A stretch of DNA of 64,000 nt from Desmodesmus armatus (GCA_007449985.2 VIIQ02000006.1:248001-312000); one strand, 5' to 3'. Positions 31,311 through 44,700 are shown, counted from the stretch's first letter. Numbers and translations: made by a program. Notes: a model not told the origin generated them from the sequence alone.

Positions 31311-33498
31311 TGGAGCTAGAGCCAGTGCTGCATGCCCTCAGCTTTGCAATGCAAGATGCATGCCAAGGCCACCAGGCAGCACTGCCCGCGCTCCCTATCG
31401 TGCAGCATGCTGTGGTTGTGTATGGCGTAGCAACGTGCATATGTGAGGATATTGTTCCAACAGACTTCTCACTGTTGATGGCATGTCACGTCCTTAGCTG
31501 TGCATGAGCTGCTGAAAACCTTAGGCTGGTGAGGGGAGCAGCTCTCTGGTGTGCTGAGAGCATGTGCCACATCATATGGTGGGGGTTCCACGTGCATGGC
31601 CTAGCCTAGGCTTGCATACTGCTTTGTGTAAATAGACTTTGTGCTGCATACTCTGGGCCTAGGTGGGTGGTGCAAGCCTGCCAGAGAAGCGCACAGTTTG
31701 GGTCTGGGAATGCAGTGTGCAAAAACATGTTACGTTCGTGTGGCCGTCTTGTCATGCTGTGTCAGTCTTCCAGGTTGTGCTTGCAGAGTATGTTGCTTGT
31801 GTTGCTGGGTAGATGTGTGTTACAATGTGCATGTGCATGGCCCAAGCTCCACACAGGGAGTTTTGATGCTCAGTATGCAGGAGTATGCATGAGCTCAGTA
31901 TGCAGGGAGTTTTGATGAAGCCATTGTGCAATTGACTGCCTCTTGCACTGAAGATCTGTCGGGTTCTTTTATTTACATGTGTGTATGTCAACAAAGCTGA
32001 CAGTCATGTATTGAACGGTGCGCGATGATGCTGTGCAGCCCAGGTTTTGAGGCCTGGGCTGAAGACACGTTAGATGTCGACATCAATGTGCTGTGACCTG
32101 AACAGCTTGTTCCTGCCAGTGGCAGCAGTGTTACAACAGCCACCAGTGCCATCTCCAGCTGTGCTGCATCCTTGCTCATCAGCATATGCACGTGTCTGTG
32201 CCCATCCCATATGCAACCGCATATAGATTGAGAGCCTGCCGGCCGGGTAGGCTCAGTACATTCTGCAGCACACCAGGGCATCAACTGCAAGTACTGCAAT
32301 CACCCCGCGAGCCTGGTTTGGCTGTGGGAAGGTCGATCAGGCAGTGCCCTGACGCAGACGGGTACTAGCAGCAGTGATATTAGTAGCACTACGTAGCAAT
32401 CAGTGCCATTCTTACGACGACCTCATACAGTATGAGTTGCACTGAGTCGGACTCAGTCAGGCTGCAAAAGGCAGCTGCATGGCCGCCATGACACACACAC
32501 ACATCCGTCACAGGCCGTGCATGCGTTGGTACGAACAACCGGTGCTGATGATAGCTTTCCTCCTGGTGAAACGACACTAGGACACAAATCGCCCAAAAAT
32601 GATATAACTGCACTGCATATCACCACGTACACACACACGCAAGGATCGACTGTGGCTCACGACTGACAACAACCCACCACCAACGATGGCAGCAGCATTC
32701 GATGACCCATGTGTCACACCATGACGTACATCGTCAGTGCTGTGTCTCTGACACAGAACCAACAAGCAAACCCTTGGCATCAACAGCCACATGTTGATAC
32801 TCACGCCCAGAACTATTCAAACCCAGCCGGCCTGCAATCAACACAACACCCATCCAAGCATGCGTTGATTGTCAAAGGTGACACCACTCAACCCAAATTA
32901 TTACCTAAACCAGCACCGCAGCAGTGCTGCCAGCACTGCCGCAAGAGGAAAACCTGTACCATGATAACACACCATCTGAGTAACCGACACACACATGCTG
33001 CCGCCACTGCATTCACCACCCAAGATACAACCTACATGCCAGCAAGGCCAGGGCCACTGATGATATCAAAACGTCCAACACCCAGCTGCCTTGTACTACT
33101 GCTGTATGAGCAGCGTTGCACGCTCAACGTGTGTGGTGTCAACACCACAGCAACACCACCCACACTTGAGCTCATGCTGACTGTATGTTATGCCTTGTGG
33201 AGGAAACTTTACTCCAGAGCATCTGCAGCAGTACCAGGCTGCTTATCAGGTGGACAGCACTGTATCACGCTTGCCAGCTCAACACAAGCCGTCCTGGTTA
33301 ACACACATGGCACAACGATTGCCCGCTCACCCCGTGGACCTGACACATCATCAACACAAGGAACCCATACTTTTCATAGCACCTCTGACCTAAACCCTCT
33401 TCCAAAACATATGCGAGTCTGGCTGGTCAAGCTACTGCGTCAGGAGGCTACACACAGAGCCATGCAGAGAGACCCACTGGCAGTTGGAATCACACGGT
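31311..33498. other. Gene-free stretch
   Basis: I see no gene. The longest open frame (32709-33515, +, 268 codons) is Thr/His-rich, shows no family features and ends antisense to the secreted-protein gene. It is treated as chance. Confidence 0.5.
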
Positions 33499-35525
33499 CT
33501 AGTAGCGGGCTGTAGCATCGCTGATGAACTCAAACTTGTAGGTCTCGTCGCCCAGACGGGGCAGGTGGGTGACGGTGTTGGCGGGTGTATCGACCGTTCC
33601 CTGGAAGAAGCTGAACTGGAAGTAGCCGCGGGTGTACTTCAGGGGATGAGAGTGGCTGTGGACGGTGAAGGGGCCGGTGTAGATGTAGGCCCTGCCGACA
33701 GGCACATCTCCTTCAGCAGCGACTGCAGCAAACAAAACAAGGAAAGGCGGCATGGGCGCAGGGTGGTATGTTAGTGACTGTGGCGGCAGACAGGTTGCTG
33801 CAGGTCCACTGGACCGGGGGTTGACAATGGCAGAAAAGAAACAACTCCCTGTGCAGATTGGGTCAGCATGGCTGCAACTTGAACCACAAATGGTGCGTAT
33901 GTATGTGTGGGCACAAGGCACAGCCGCAATGCAGCATGGGTTGTGTCCCTGGCAGATATGCTCATGTCATCACTTGCAGCTGTGTGCCAGTCACTTGCAC
34001 AGTGCGTGTCACCCAGACACAACACAACCTAGCTTTGGTAGCCCATCACCCAATGGGTACAGGTACAGGATCATTTCTCCCCATCCCTGATACCCTAACG
34101 GTATAAGGGTATAGCCTAGTAGGCAGCGTACGTCACACTAGGGTACGGGTCACCACATCAGGGACACTGGCCACGGAAACGTAGGCTTACCTGCAGCAGC
34201 TGGCTTGACGACAGCGTCGTTCTTCCTGGTCGGCTCATCAAAGGAGGGACCTTCACGGATGGGGTTAGGAGTGTTGCCCTGGCAAGTGTTGGGGATGTCT
34301 GTGCCGGGTGCTCCTCCGATCAGGGGACCAATCCTGACGGCATTGTCGATCCTGTAGACAACTCCTGTGATGGTGACCTCAGTGTTCTCACATCCCTCAG
34401 GAAGGCCACACTTGTCGTCTTCCACAAGGTAGCACACGCCTGTGAAGGTGCCCGCCATGAAGACACCGGGCTTGCTTGCAAGTTCCACCTCGTCTTCGGG
34501 GTTGTGCCTGACCTTGTGCATGAAGCACTTGGACAAGGTGGTGCTTGCAAAGCCGATGCCGAGGTTGGTGTCTTCGTCGTGGTTGTGGTAGCTGTTGTAG
34601 TGGTGCTCGGAGGTCAACTCCTCAGGGCAGGTCGTGCAGGCGAGGTTGGCTCTGCAGGACACAGCAGACAGCAGCAGCATGCAATGTGAGTACAGGTGAG
34701 CAAATGCTCCAGCATTTGATGATGCTTTCTGTGCTCCATACAAGCAGCTTGTAGCTGCAGAGTTTCAAATCTTGCAAGCTGGTGTGTCTGGTCTCTCTCC
34801 TAGCCAGCACAATCCATAGTGGGGAGCCACTTGCCCAGGTGCATACACAGTGTTTCGGCATTTACATTTACTCTGTTCGGTTTGAAAAGCTTGTCAATGC
34901 TGAATTGGCCCAGGAGCATACATGGACCCCAGCAGGGGACCAATATATGGAGGATGTGTCACTCACGTGTCAGTGAAGGTGTCAAGGGCACAGTTGGCAT
35001 TTGCGTTGTTGCACTTCATGTGGCAGAAGGACTGCTGGCGGTAGCACACAGTCTTCTTGTCCAGCTGCGATGCAGGGAATTGACAAAGCAAGCAGGGTCA
35101 GCTTGATCCGGTGCAAGAAACCGACATGTCGACCCAACGCTGCATGTTCCGCACAAAATGGTCAAAATACCTTCTGTTTAGCCAATGAAACCACCGACTG
35201 ATCAGCCGTTGCCGCAGCACCGACAGCCAGCGCAGTCAAGCTCAACCACCAGCCCAGAGGCATTTGAGCAGGTGCCATGCAACTGCACTACTACATCACA
35301 AGCATTCAGTTTCTGTCTGTCCTACTAAGCTCCCGTTCCAGCATGATGCTCCCCAGGGGAGCTGGGAGCGTCGTTACAACTCACCTCGCCATAGTAGCGG
35401 GACATAGTCTTGGCCCCAGAAGGTGCCAGATAGTCCCTGAACCATGTTGATTGCTTGCCGTCACTATCAGCTGATGCCACTGCAGCGCACAGCGCTATGA
35501 GCACAAGAATAGTAGGACTCCTCAT
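33499..35525 (-). CDS. Secreted Cys-containing protein of unknown function
   Basis: Four exons are in phase: 35525-35385, 35064-34967, 34651-34191 and 33722-33499, giving 307 residues. The N terminus is a clear signal peptide (MRSPTILVLIALCAAVASA). An in-frame upstream ATG at 35537 would add four residues. Exon 2 has four spaced cysteines (VCYRQQSFCHMKC, NANC). Exon 3 begins CTTCPEEL, has a His-rich stretch (HHYNSYHNH) and further cysteines (SKCFMH, GVCYLVEDDKC, EGCENTEV), with repeated beta-like TGV segments. Exon 4 ends YKFEFISDATARY. The total cysteine count and the signal peptide suggest a disulfide-rich extracellular or wall protein. I do not recognise the family. Confidence 0.75.
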
Positions 35526-35537
35526 GGCGGACAACAT

Positions 35538-36649
35538 CGGTATTCAGATGTGCTTATAATGGTTGATTGTATACGTCCAAGAGACTTGACGGCACTCAGC
35601 GTCTGCTTGCGCTTATATGGCAAAGTTGGTTGCGTCGGTTTCTGCCTGTTGACCGAGTCAAGTTGGTTCGGTTAACAGGACTGAAGCCTATCAACTTGTA
35701 CTGTTTCTCGTTGGATCACGATAGATTGGGCAACGTGGTGCGCAGGAAACCAAGGCTCGCTGGCTGCTGCGCGCATGCGACTCTCCCACATGCTGCACTG
35801 TAGCAAAAATATTGGTGGGGAGACTGACTGCACAAGTTAGAGAGCAAATTTGACTGTACGAGGTTGCAAACAGCGATCCTGTCACTGGCTGCATGGCCGT
35901 CAACAACGCCAGATGTGCCTGCAACGTTGACCAACATGCTGCAATGACACGAGCAGCAGCTACACTGACCGATTCAAATAAGAGTGTACATCCTAGCAGA
36001 GATCTGAGCAGGTCAGTGTTCTACTGCGTCAGCAACATCCCTGTACATGACCAGCAGCAAATGCCATGAGGGCTTTGCGACTGCAGCAGAGGACTGCCAC
36101 ACAACGCTGCAAAGCTTGCAACAAACGCATCAATTGTGTCAATTGTGCCTGACAAACATGTTTGCTACCCACAGCCTGTGCCTACAGCACCATGCCATGA
36201 TGGAGAAACCAAAGCAGTTACATGACCTCACAGCTGCACTGCAGTCTGGCGCACACTGGCACACATACCTGCCTCATCAAGCCATGCTGAGCGTGCTGAG
36301 GGTGCAGGACAACACTCAACAACACTGAACTCCAGCTCCACAGGAGAGCCCACAGGAGAATATGGAACCCTCACCAAATCGCACAGCAGCTTGCAAACTT
36401 GCCGCCAATCACATGACGTACTGCTACTGCTACACTTGCTGCTGGGACAGCTGTATCAGTATCACTGGCGTGTGCAGGACACCCGTGCTGGCCAGCACAC
36501 CACCACCACAACCTCCCCACCGGCAAGTTGGCTTCATGAGACAAAACAACCACTCCGCACCACAAAACATTCACTGCATCCGCCCACCCACCCCAGCCCA
36601 CCCACGCCCCGACCCACCCCTCTCGCTGCCTCCCAGCCCCTGCTGCTGC
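35538..36649. other. Intergenic stretch with probable eIF3e 3' UTR
   Basis: No gene was found. TTACA at 36218-36222 (TGTAA on the minus strand) lies about 430 bases past the eIF3e stop and is its likely polyadenylation signal. Confidence 0.5.
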
Positions 36650-39600
36650 TCAAGCCTTGGTGGCTGGTGCCCCCACAACCGCGTTTGCGAGTGTGAAGGT
36701 GCGCACACTCAGAGCCTTCGCCTTCTCAGCAAGCTGGTCCTGCAGCCACAAAAAGAGGGGGATGGATGCACACATGTTGATGATCAATTGCTCAGTATTG
36801 TTGGTATGTGGATCTGTTAGTGCAAAGAGGCCGCTGACGTGGCCGTGTCTGGCAGCCAACTGGTCCTGCAGGCTCAACACAAGGAGGATGGGTGCAAAGA
36901 ATTTCATAGAGCGACTGCCGAAATGTGTGTATATGAACCAAACGCGTTGACACCCAAGCATGCAGTGCTGTCTTTTTTTAATAGTGCTACTTATGTCAGA
37001 CTGCCCTCTCAGGCAGCTGGTCCTACAGGCACAAGACAAGGATGGATGCACCCACCATTGCACTGCCCTTTTCAAACATGCAACACTGCCTTCCTCAACA
37101 TGATACAATGCCCCACCACCATGTAAGATGCCCAGTATCCGCCTCATTATGCTTCTGAAAGCCCAGCCAGGCCCGTCCCTGCCTTGATTGCATAGTAGCT
37201 CGCCAGCACTACCAGTGACTAGTCAATAATACTGTAGCAGCAGCAGCACGTACCTGTATGCTGCTTGTCTGCAGTCCCATGACCACTGTGCCTGCCTTGC
37301 TGTCGATCTTTGCGTTGAGGCGTGCTGACAGGATGAGGCCTGTGATCCACTTCTCAGCAGCCTCCTTGTCCATGTTGAGACGCTCAGCAAGCATGTCGAT
37401 GTTGATGCACTGTGTTGAGAGGGGGGGGAGTGGGGGGGGGGGGGAGAAGTGGAAGGGGGATGTTAGCTGCTCAGCAAGCATGTCGATGTTGATGCACTGT
37501 TTTGACACCCGGGGGGGGGGGGGGAAGGAGGGAAGGGGAAAGCGGGTGTTAGGAAGGAGGGAGGGGGAGGGGTGCAGCATCCCAAGGGGTGGGTGGGGAG
37601 GGGGGAGCAGTGTGCATGTGGGGTTGCTGACAGGGGCACTAGTGGATGCAGCAGCAACGTCACTGGAAACCAGGAAACAGTGTTGGATGGGAGTCCCTGC
37701 CCCCATAGGGCCCCTTACCGGCTGCCCTTTCATTGCTGTCTGCGGCCCCCACCCAATCCACCCCTGCTGCCCACATCAGGTAAGTGGACAGCAGCATGCA
37801 GCAAGAAACAGGAAGCAAACTCCTACCACCCCTCTTCCCTCTGCTTTGCCCCTCCACGACTCCTGCGCCCATTCATCACCCTACCCACAACTCGAAGCAC
37901 CCCACAATCATCCCGCCACCTCCCCCCTCCCACACCCCGTCCTTCAACCTTCCCACACTCCCCCATACATCATTCCCCCCCCCCCCCTGTACCCCCCCCC
38001 CTCCAAAAAACCCAGGCCCCACCTGGTGGATGCGGCAGTATGTCTCAGACATGCACATGTCCCATTCAGCAATGAAGATGCTGCCTCCATTTCCCAGCCC
38101 CCCTTCCCCAGCTAACATATATGACCAACTGCCCCATGCGATTTTGGCCCGAGCAGCAGTCCCACCTGGTGGATGCGGCAGTATGTCTCAAACATGAACA
38201 GCCTAGCGCTCTCCAGGAAGTCTGCCTTGATTGCTGTGAGGAAGTAGTCGTTGTCAATCACAGCGTCACACTCAGCCAGCTTCTGCTGAGCACCATCAAA
38301 GTCGTAGTGAACAAACAGGCACTCCACAAACTGCACGGGTGGGGGGTGTGGAGGGGAAAAGAGGGCAGGACATGCGCAAAAAATACTGATCAGGGGGCCG
38401 CAGGCCGTCAGCGGCAGCTGCACCGCTCTGCATAAAAGAAGAAGGAAAGTATGAACACAGCCGGCATTGGAGGCAGAGGTCTAATTCAGAGGGTAAATCA
38501 ACCAGCACTGTCTTACAGTAAGACACCGCTCGCTACACCAACCATGCAACGGCACACTGAAGCTTCAGGGGTTGGAACCACCAAACGCCCCCCCTCCGAA
38601 ATAACCCCACACTGCCACACAGCAACATCATCTTCACATCCTCTCCCGCCACCAACAGACCTCCTCCCGAGCCACCAATAACCAACACTCCCCCCCCCCC
38701 ACACACACATGAGTACGCACTCCCTGACCTACCCCCCCCCCAGGGATGAGTACGCATGCACTCCCTCTGCTGCCCCCCCCCCCTCCGTACCTGTGTGATT
38801 GGGTCGCTGTACTCGTAGCTCTCCTGCTGTATGAGCTTGATGAGGTCACGCAGGTTGTTGCGGCGCTTGCGGTTCAGCACAACAGCAGCAGCAAGGTAGC
38901 GCAGCAGGTGCTGGGCGTTGATCTGGAACACACAAGCAGCAGCAGAAGCAGCACAGCAGTTGCTGGGTCATGTCTTGGTGGTTCATGTTGACATACGCTT
39001 TCACAACTTGGTAGGGTGTCCTGTTGGATCCCCTGATGCGCTCCCTCTGCTGACCAGCCTCACAAGCATCCCTCCTGCTTCACAGCACCCCCCCCTCGCC
39101 CCCCCCCCCTCCCTGGCAACCCCCCCCCCCCACACACACACACACCCCACCTGTATAGCGCTCATGTAAGCTGGCTGCAGGAAGAGGTCGATGAGTGCGG
39201 TCTTCCCTGCCTCTGTGTTCCAGAAGACGTGCAGCGCCCAGTGCATGAGCCAGGTGCGCTGCTGCAGCTGCATCAGGGGGGACGCAAAGCTCTGGCTGTC
39301 AAGGGCCTCACGCAGACGCAACAGGTCCTCAGTCGCCTGGAGGAAGGGGGACACAGCAAGCAGGGTGGAAGAGGGGGGGGGGGAGAGGTCAGAAGGGAGG
39401 GGGTAGCACGGGGGTATTGAGGGGGGGGGGGCATTGCGGTTGGCTGCATGTTGAGTGCATTCCACAATGTCTGTATTACACGTAGAATTGGTGTAGTACA
39501 ACACTGGGGACGGCTGCCACACCAACACCATGTCACAGGGGTCTGTGTACAGAAGGAGTGGCGCCTATCCGACCAGCTGCCGCGGTGTGCAGTACCAGCC

Positions 39601-41415
39601 TGCACTGCTGAAACTGCGGCACATCCAGAGCTTCTGGTACCTTCGCCAGTGCTTCTGCAACTCAGATGCCGCTACCACTTGGCTTGTGCTGCCTCTGCTG
39701 GCTGTGTTGGCGGCGTTGCTGCTGCTGCTGCTGCTGCTGTTGCTCTCACCTGCTCGTAGTTTCCTGTGAGTGTGTCTGCTGCCAGCTTTCCCCACATGAC
39801 GCTCATGTTGCGCTCACTGCTGGTGCACAGGGGCTTGTAGGCCTGTGGGCAGGCACACAGCACAGCACAGCACATACAGGACGTATCGTGAGCATAGGTG
39901 CTTTCATGGGTGATTGCGGAGCCCATCATGCATGTGTCGCGCACCAACTGCGCTGCTACGCACAAAAATGGCCCAGACAACCTGCATTGTGTCTTAGGGC
40001 CAGGATATACTGCAAGGCCCTCTGCCAAATCTTGCCTCGGCAGGACGTCCTCACCACTACCACCACCCCCAACCTTCGCAATCCTGTCCCTGCCCCCATC
40101 TTTCTCCCTCATTACCTCGTCTCCCCCCCCCCCCCCTTGCCCCTATACACACATAAGAAGACACCAAATGTGCCTTAGTTCACCCGCCCACAACCCCCCC
40201 CCCCACCAACCCACCTGCAGCAGCTCTGATGCTGAGCTGTAGTTCCCGCAGTCAAACTGGAACTTGGCAAACTGGAACAGCGCATCAATCTGCTCGGGCC
40301 CAATGTCAAACTCCTCCTTCAGGAAGTGCAGGTTGAACGCACGGTCCTGCCTGTGGGGGGTGGAGGGCAGGGGGGGGGGGGGGGCACGTGTCAGTCACTG
40401 CGTCGGGTGTGTGCTGATGTACACAAGTGCAGGCGAGTAATGCACAGAGGTCGTGACTGCTGAGAGCGACACACAGCGTGCGAGGGCTTTTCTACTTTTC
40501 TTTGGGGAAAGAGGGGGGGGGGGCACAAGCGCCAGTTACTATGTCTGACATGTATGCTGCACGTACGCACTGTGCCTGTATGAGTGTGACAAGCACACCG
40601 TGCTGGTCTATCACTTCCCCAGAAACAACCTTCACCCCAACTGCGGATCAACCAGGCATGATGGTGCCCCCCCCCCCCCGGGGCTGCTGCTGCCGCTGGA
40701 GCAGCGGTTACTGGTGAGGGCTTCGCCCCCACTGCTGCTGCAACCGTGGGGGGTCCCTCCTGGGGTTCAGCTGTACCACTGTCTGCTGGTGGGGCTGGGG
40801 CTGGGGCTGGGTGGGCCTATCCCCTGTTGGCTGGTGCACTGAAAAATGTATGTGACACTGTACTGCTGCACACCCCGTGCACTGCCCAGTGCATGATGCT
40901 CAATCCAAACAGCAACAACCTCTCATAACACGGCTGTTTGAGGCAACGACATCCATCGTCGCTACCGCTGCTGAAGTGCTGTTGCTGCTGCGATCTGCAG
41001 CAGCAGTCTCTCTGCACGTGGTGCTGTGTGTACAGCTACACGTTATCTGTCCCTCTGTGTAAGCATTCAAAAAGAACTCAAACAGTATTCAAACGTGCCT
41101 GAAGTTGCGAATGACGCTGGTGTTGCTGAGGCAGCCGATGATGGGCTCCACTGCCTTCTGCAGGTTGCGCAGGCGGTTCACCACTTCAGCACGGCGCTCG
41201 TGCATGGTGGCGGGAACGTCGTCTGTCTGATACAGCTCCTTGTAGATGTCCATGGCGAAGTCTACCATGTTTGTGTTCTGCAGCAGCTCAATCTTTGATT
41301 TGAGGATGTCTTCCTCATTGTACACACCCCTGTCCTGCAGGAACTCCAGCAGAGGGAAGCACAGGTGCTTGTCTAAGAACTTTGAGAGCTTCCTGGAGAG
41401 TTCATACTGTGCCAT
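36650..41415 (-). CDS. Translation initiation factor eIF3 subunit e (INT6)
   Basis: eIF3e is a PCI-domain subunit of eIF3, which recruits mRNA to the 40S ribosome. Eight exons are in phase: 41415-41099, 40350-40215, 39842-39750, 39336-39151, 38922-38791, 38330-38166, 37409-37254 and 36739-36650. They encode 424 residues (human 445). Conserved blocks in order are [122 protein letters not shown] (the PCI winged helix) and [14 protein letters not shown]. The first intron appears to use a GC donor (CAG/GCACGT) with acceptor CACAG at 40351. This is the only choice that keeps both frame and the RNFRQDRAFN join. Several introns carry exon-edge echoes and long G or C runs. Confidence 0.93.
36851..37029 (-). 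repeat. Echoes of the eIF3e exon 8 acceptor
   Basis: The exon 8 start with its acceptor (plus strand CAAGCTGGTCCTGCAG, 36730-36745) recurs upstream in intron 7 at 36851-36872 and 37008-37029 with substitutions. Flanking text (GGATGGATGCA) is repeated with it, so the unit is about 130-155 bases. Confidence 0.8.
37469..37500 (-). repeat. Echo of the eIF3e exon 7 acceptor
   Basis: The first 30 bases of exon 7 (GCATGTCGATGTTGATGCAC on the plus strand, 37391-37410) recur exactly at 37480-37499, upstream in intron 6. Each copy is followed by its own long G-run on the plus strand, which is a C-run before the acceptor. Confidence 0.88.
38014..38062 (-). repeat. Echo of the eIF3e exon 6 donor
   Basis: The end of exon 6 with its donor (plus strand CCCACCTGGTGGATGCGGCA, 38161-38180) recurs at about 38018-38037 inside intron 6, with the following TATGTCTCAGACATG matching exon sequence. 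Confidence 0.88.
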
Positions 41416-41713
41416 CTTGAGCAGAGATGACTGAGGAACGGAGAAGAGGATAAGGGATCCAAGAGCAGTAAGGTGGGACAGGAAACTGCTGTTGCAGACA
41501 CTGGCTTCGCCCTTCTTTGCAGTTGATCAGGGCTGATAGCCTGATGGAGCAAGGACAGTGTTCTGTCAAAGCGCTATGGATTGCTTGCCCAGCAGCAGCC
41601 ACGCGGTTTGGCCAAACCCCGACTCCCGAAAATGGCAAAGCTTTTGTTTGGTGCTAGAGCCGGCCTCTTTCCTTCTCTCGTGGCGCACGCACTTTGCCTG
41701 AGACACTGTCAGG
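41416..41713. promoter_or_regulatory. Divergent promoter shared by eIF3e and eS17
   Basis: Only 298 bases separate the two outward-facing start codons. Two translation-machinery genes therefore share one promoter region, which would suit co-expression. No specific element was identified. Confidence 0.55.
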
Positions 41714-44700
41714 ATGGTGCGTGGCTTCCCTGGAGCAGCCGCAGCCTGCCAGTGATGATGGGGAAATGTTGGGCCAGCCTGTTCAGCAGCAGACGTCTAC
41801 AGCTGCATCCATTTCAGCCTTTCAGCACTGTGTCGCGAGGCGTGGCGTCAGTCCCTACCAGCTGAGCTGCTGTGCCACCCTTGCCTCCTGCAGGGTCGTG
41901 TGCGTACCAAGACCGTGAAGAAGGCTTCTCGTGTCATTATCGAGAAGTACTACAGCCGTCTCACGCTCGACTTTGACACAAACAAGCGGGTATGTGAGGA
42001 GATTGCCATTATCCAGTCCAAGAGGCTGCGCAACAAGATCGCTGGCTTCACAACGGTGAGCAGCTCGGTACAGCTTTTTGAGTATTTGGGATGTTGTGGG
42101 TATGTGCTTAGTTTGTTCAGCGGTAGCTTGCAGCAGCAGCTGTGGCCTGCAGGAAGCAGCAATGTCTGAAATGCTGCAACAGCAGCAGCTACTGCTGTTG
42201 CACCAGTATGTTCACCATAGCAGCTGATGGCCTCCAAGCTGCGTCAAGTTGATTACTATGCGGCATGGGAGGGTCTACTGGGTGCCTCAGCAGCTACTGG
42301 CACTTGGCTAGTGGGTTGTGCAGTGGCGTCTGTGCTCTAGTGTGTGGACGCCTTTTGCCACCAGGCTGCAAAAAGCAGCCATGCTGCTTCGTGGGGGCGC
42401 CATATGCTTATTCGAAGCATCTGCCACAGCTGCTCGTGAGGACGCTCACATAAGCAGCTGCCTTGTCGATCAGAAGCAGCATACGGAGCAGTGCAGAGCA
42501 GCTGAGCGGCAGCAGCAGCAGCAGCAGCAGCAACAGGCGCAGTCGCACGGTGTCTGCTACTGGTGACCTGCTGATTCAAGGGTGGCTGAAGCAAGGCATT
42601 GCTGCAGCCTTCAGCTGCAACGGAGCACCTGTGTGCAGGGTCCTGGCAGCAGGCCAGCAGCACAGCAAACCAGAGCTAGCAGATTCAGTGTGTGTTGAGG
42701 GAATGGGAACGAGCTGAGTCCCTGCAGGGCAGGTGTCAGGAGCTCTCTGTTGTATCTTGCTGTTCAGCAAGACTTAACAGGCAGCTCCTGACACCTGCCC
42801 TCCACGGACTCTGCCCAGCAGCATATCCACCAGCCGCAGGGTGGTGAGAAGGCTTCGTCGGTTGTATGTGTGCACTAATCGCACGCACTGGTTGCTGCTG
42901 TGTCGTTTGTCTGTTGTTGCTGCTGCAGCACTTGATGAAGCGCATCCAGCGTGGCCCTGTGCGCGGCATCTCCCTCAAGCTGCAGGTGCGTCTGGAGCAG
43001 CAGCAGCAGCAGGATGCGAGGCTTGGCAGCAGCTGGTCAGCAGCCACAGCGCACAGCATATGCAGCTGCTGCAGGAGCAGCAGGAGCAGTCAGCTGGCAG
43101 CACACACATGCGCCGCGCATGTATCATGGAGACAGCAGCAGAGCCGCGTGCAGCAGCCAGTTCCTTGTAGTAGCAGCTTCGCTTTCAGCAGCAGCCGCAT
43201 GGGACCTGTGTGACTGGGCAAGGGTGGGCATGGCATACATGCACAGCTTGATTGGCAGTCTCTCCCCATCTCACAGCAGTCGGCTGTCGACAACACCCAC
43301 TGCCGCCGTTGCAGCAGCAGCAGCAAAGTGGTGACACCACTGGCCTCAGGGTGCTGAGTGGGTCTCGGCTTCATGATCACACTCACACCTTTTTGTTTCT
43401 CCACCGCTGAGGTTGTGCTGGTGTTTGTGCTGCGTGTGTCATGTCGTGCTGCAGGAGGAGGAGCGTGAGCGCCGCATGGACTTTGTGCCTGAGGTCAGCG
43501 CTGTCAGCACAGAGAACATCGAGGTGAGGGCAGCCTTGGAGGAGGGGGGATACACCTGGCCAGGGATCTGCACAACAAGCTGTGTCGTTGGCTTTTTTTC
43601 TTGGTTCCTCGTTGTTGTTTGCGTTGTGATTGATCAACTGAACGATTGCCATGAGGCTCGTTTGTTGAGCAGGCAAGGACTGCCAGTCAACAGCTGCTGC
43701 TGCATCTGGAGTGTGAAGTTGCCTCTTTGGAATAACGCTTCCCAGCTGCAGCAGCTGCTCTAGCTTGGCTGCTCCCTGCTCGGAGTGCCGCTGGCTCTCG
43801 GCCCAGCATGAGCTCCACAGCAGCTGATCTGCCAGAGCAGGATGCACCACCACAGTCTCAAGCCAGCAGCAGCAGCAGGATCGGCAGGGGTATCGCTGGA
43901 CGCGTGTGCATACGTGTGCACAGCGGCAGCTTGAGGCAGCTGCTGAGGGCTACCGGGCCGCTGAGGGAACTCGATGCAGATACTTCAGCTGGAAAGGAAT
44001 GCAGCACCAGCTTTCCAACCACCACCAACGGCACCAGCTTTCGGCATGTAATGTGCACTCTTGGATTTGCCAAGATCAACACACTGCACCGCAGCCCTAG
44101 AGCCGCCACATCAGATTTTGAATCATAGGTTAACACCTGTAGCTATGGACCTAGAGCTCATGCTAGCCTTCCACTGATATCACGCAGATGGCTACATGAC
44201 CTGCATCCTGGGCTGTGTGGTGGGGGTCCAGCTTCAGTGCAGCTTCCACTGCGCTGGAGCTCGCAGCCACAACACACGGCTCAGGGGGCCGGTGGTCTCT
44301 GTGTGCAAGCTTGGTTTGCAGCATTGAATCGTGTGGCTATTAGTCTCTGTTATGAGCCACATCATCATGCGGGTGCAGCATTACTTAGTAGCTGGAAGTG
44401 CAGCATTGGCAGTGCATGGGGGCTCCACACAAGTGTGGGGTGATAGAACAGGGCGAGGTGCGCAAGGATGGGCACTTTGCTGTGTACTGTTCATGCTTGA
44501 GGCGAAGCACTGGGGTGGCAGGGCAGTGGGGTAGGCACGATTGCTGCCTGCACTGCTTGCATGGCAGTAGTTGTCCTGGCATGGGAAAGGGTGCCGGCAC
44601 CAGCTGTTTCGCCACACAGGAGGGCTAGACACTGTCTTTGTTTTTTTTCTCTCCCTCTCTCTCCCTCCCCCCTCTCTTGCTGTTTCACTTCCTCTCTTTC

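Noticed and set aside
32709..33515. 268-codon plus-strand open frame before the secreted-protein gene
   Set aside because: No signal, domain or conserved motif; it overlaps the 3' end of a well-supported gene on the other strand.
37258..38115. 285-codon plus-strand open frame across eIF3e introns
   Set aside because: It is antisense to eIF3e exon 7 and made largely of G/C homopolymer translation.
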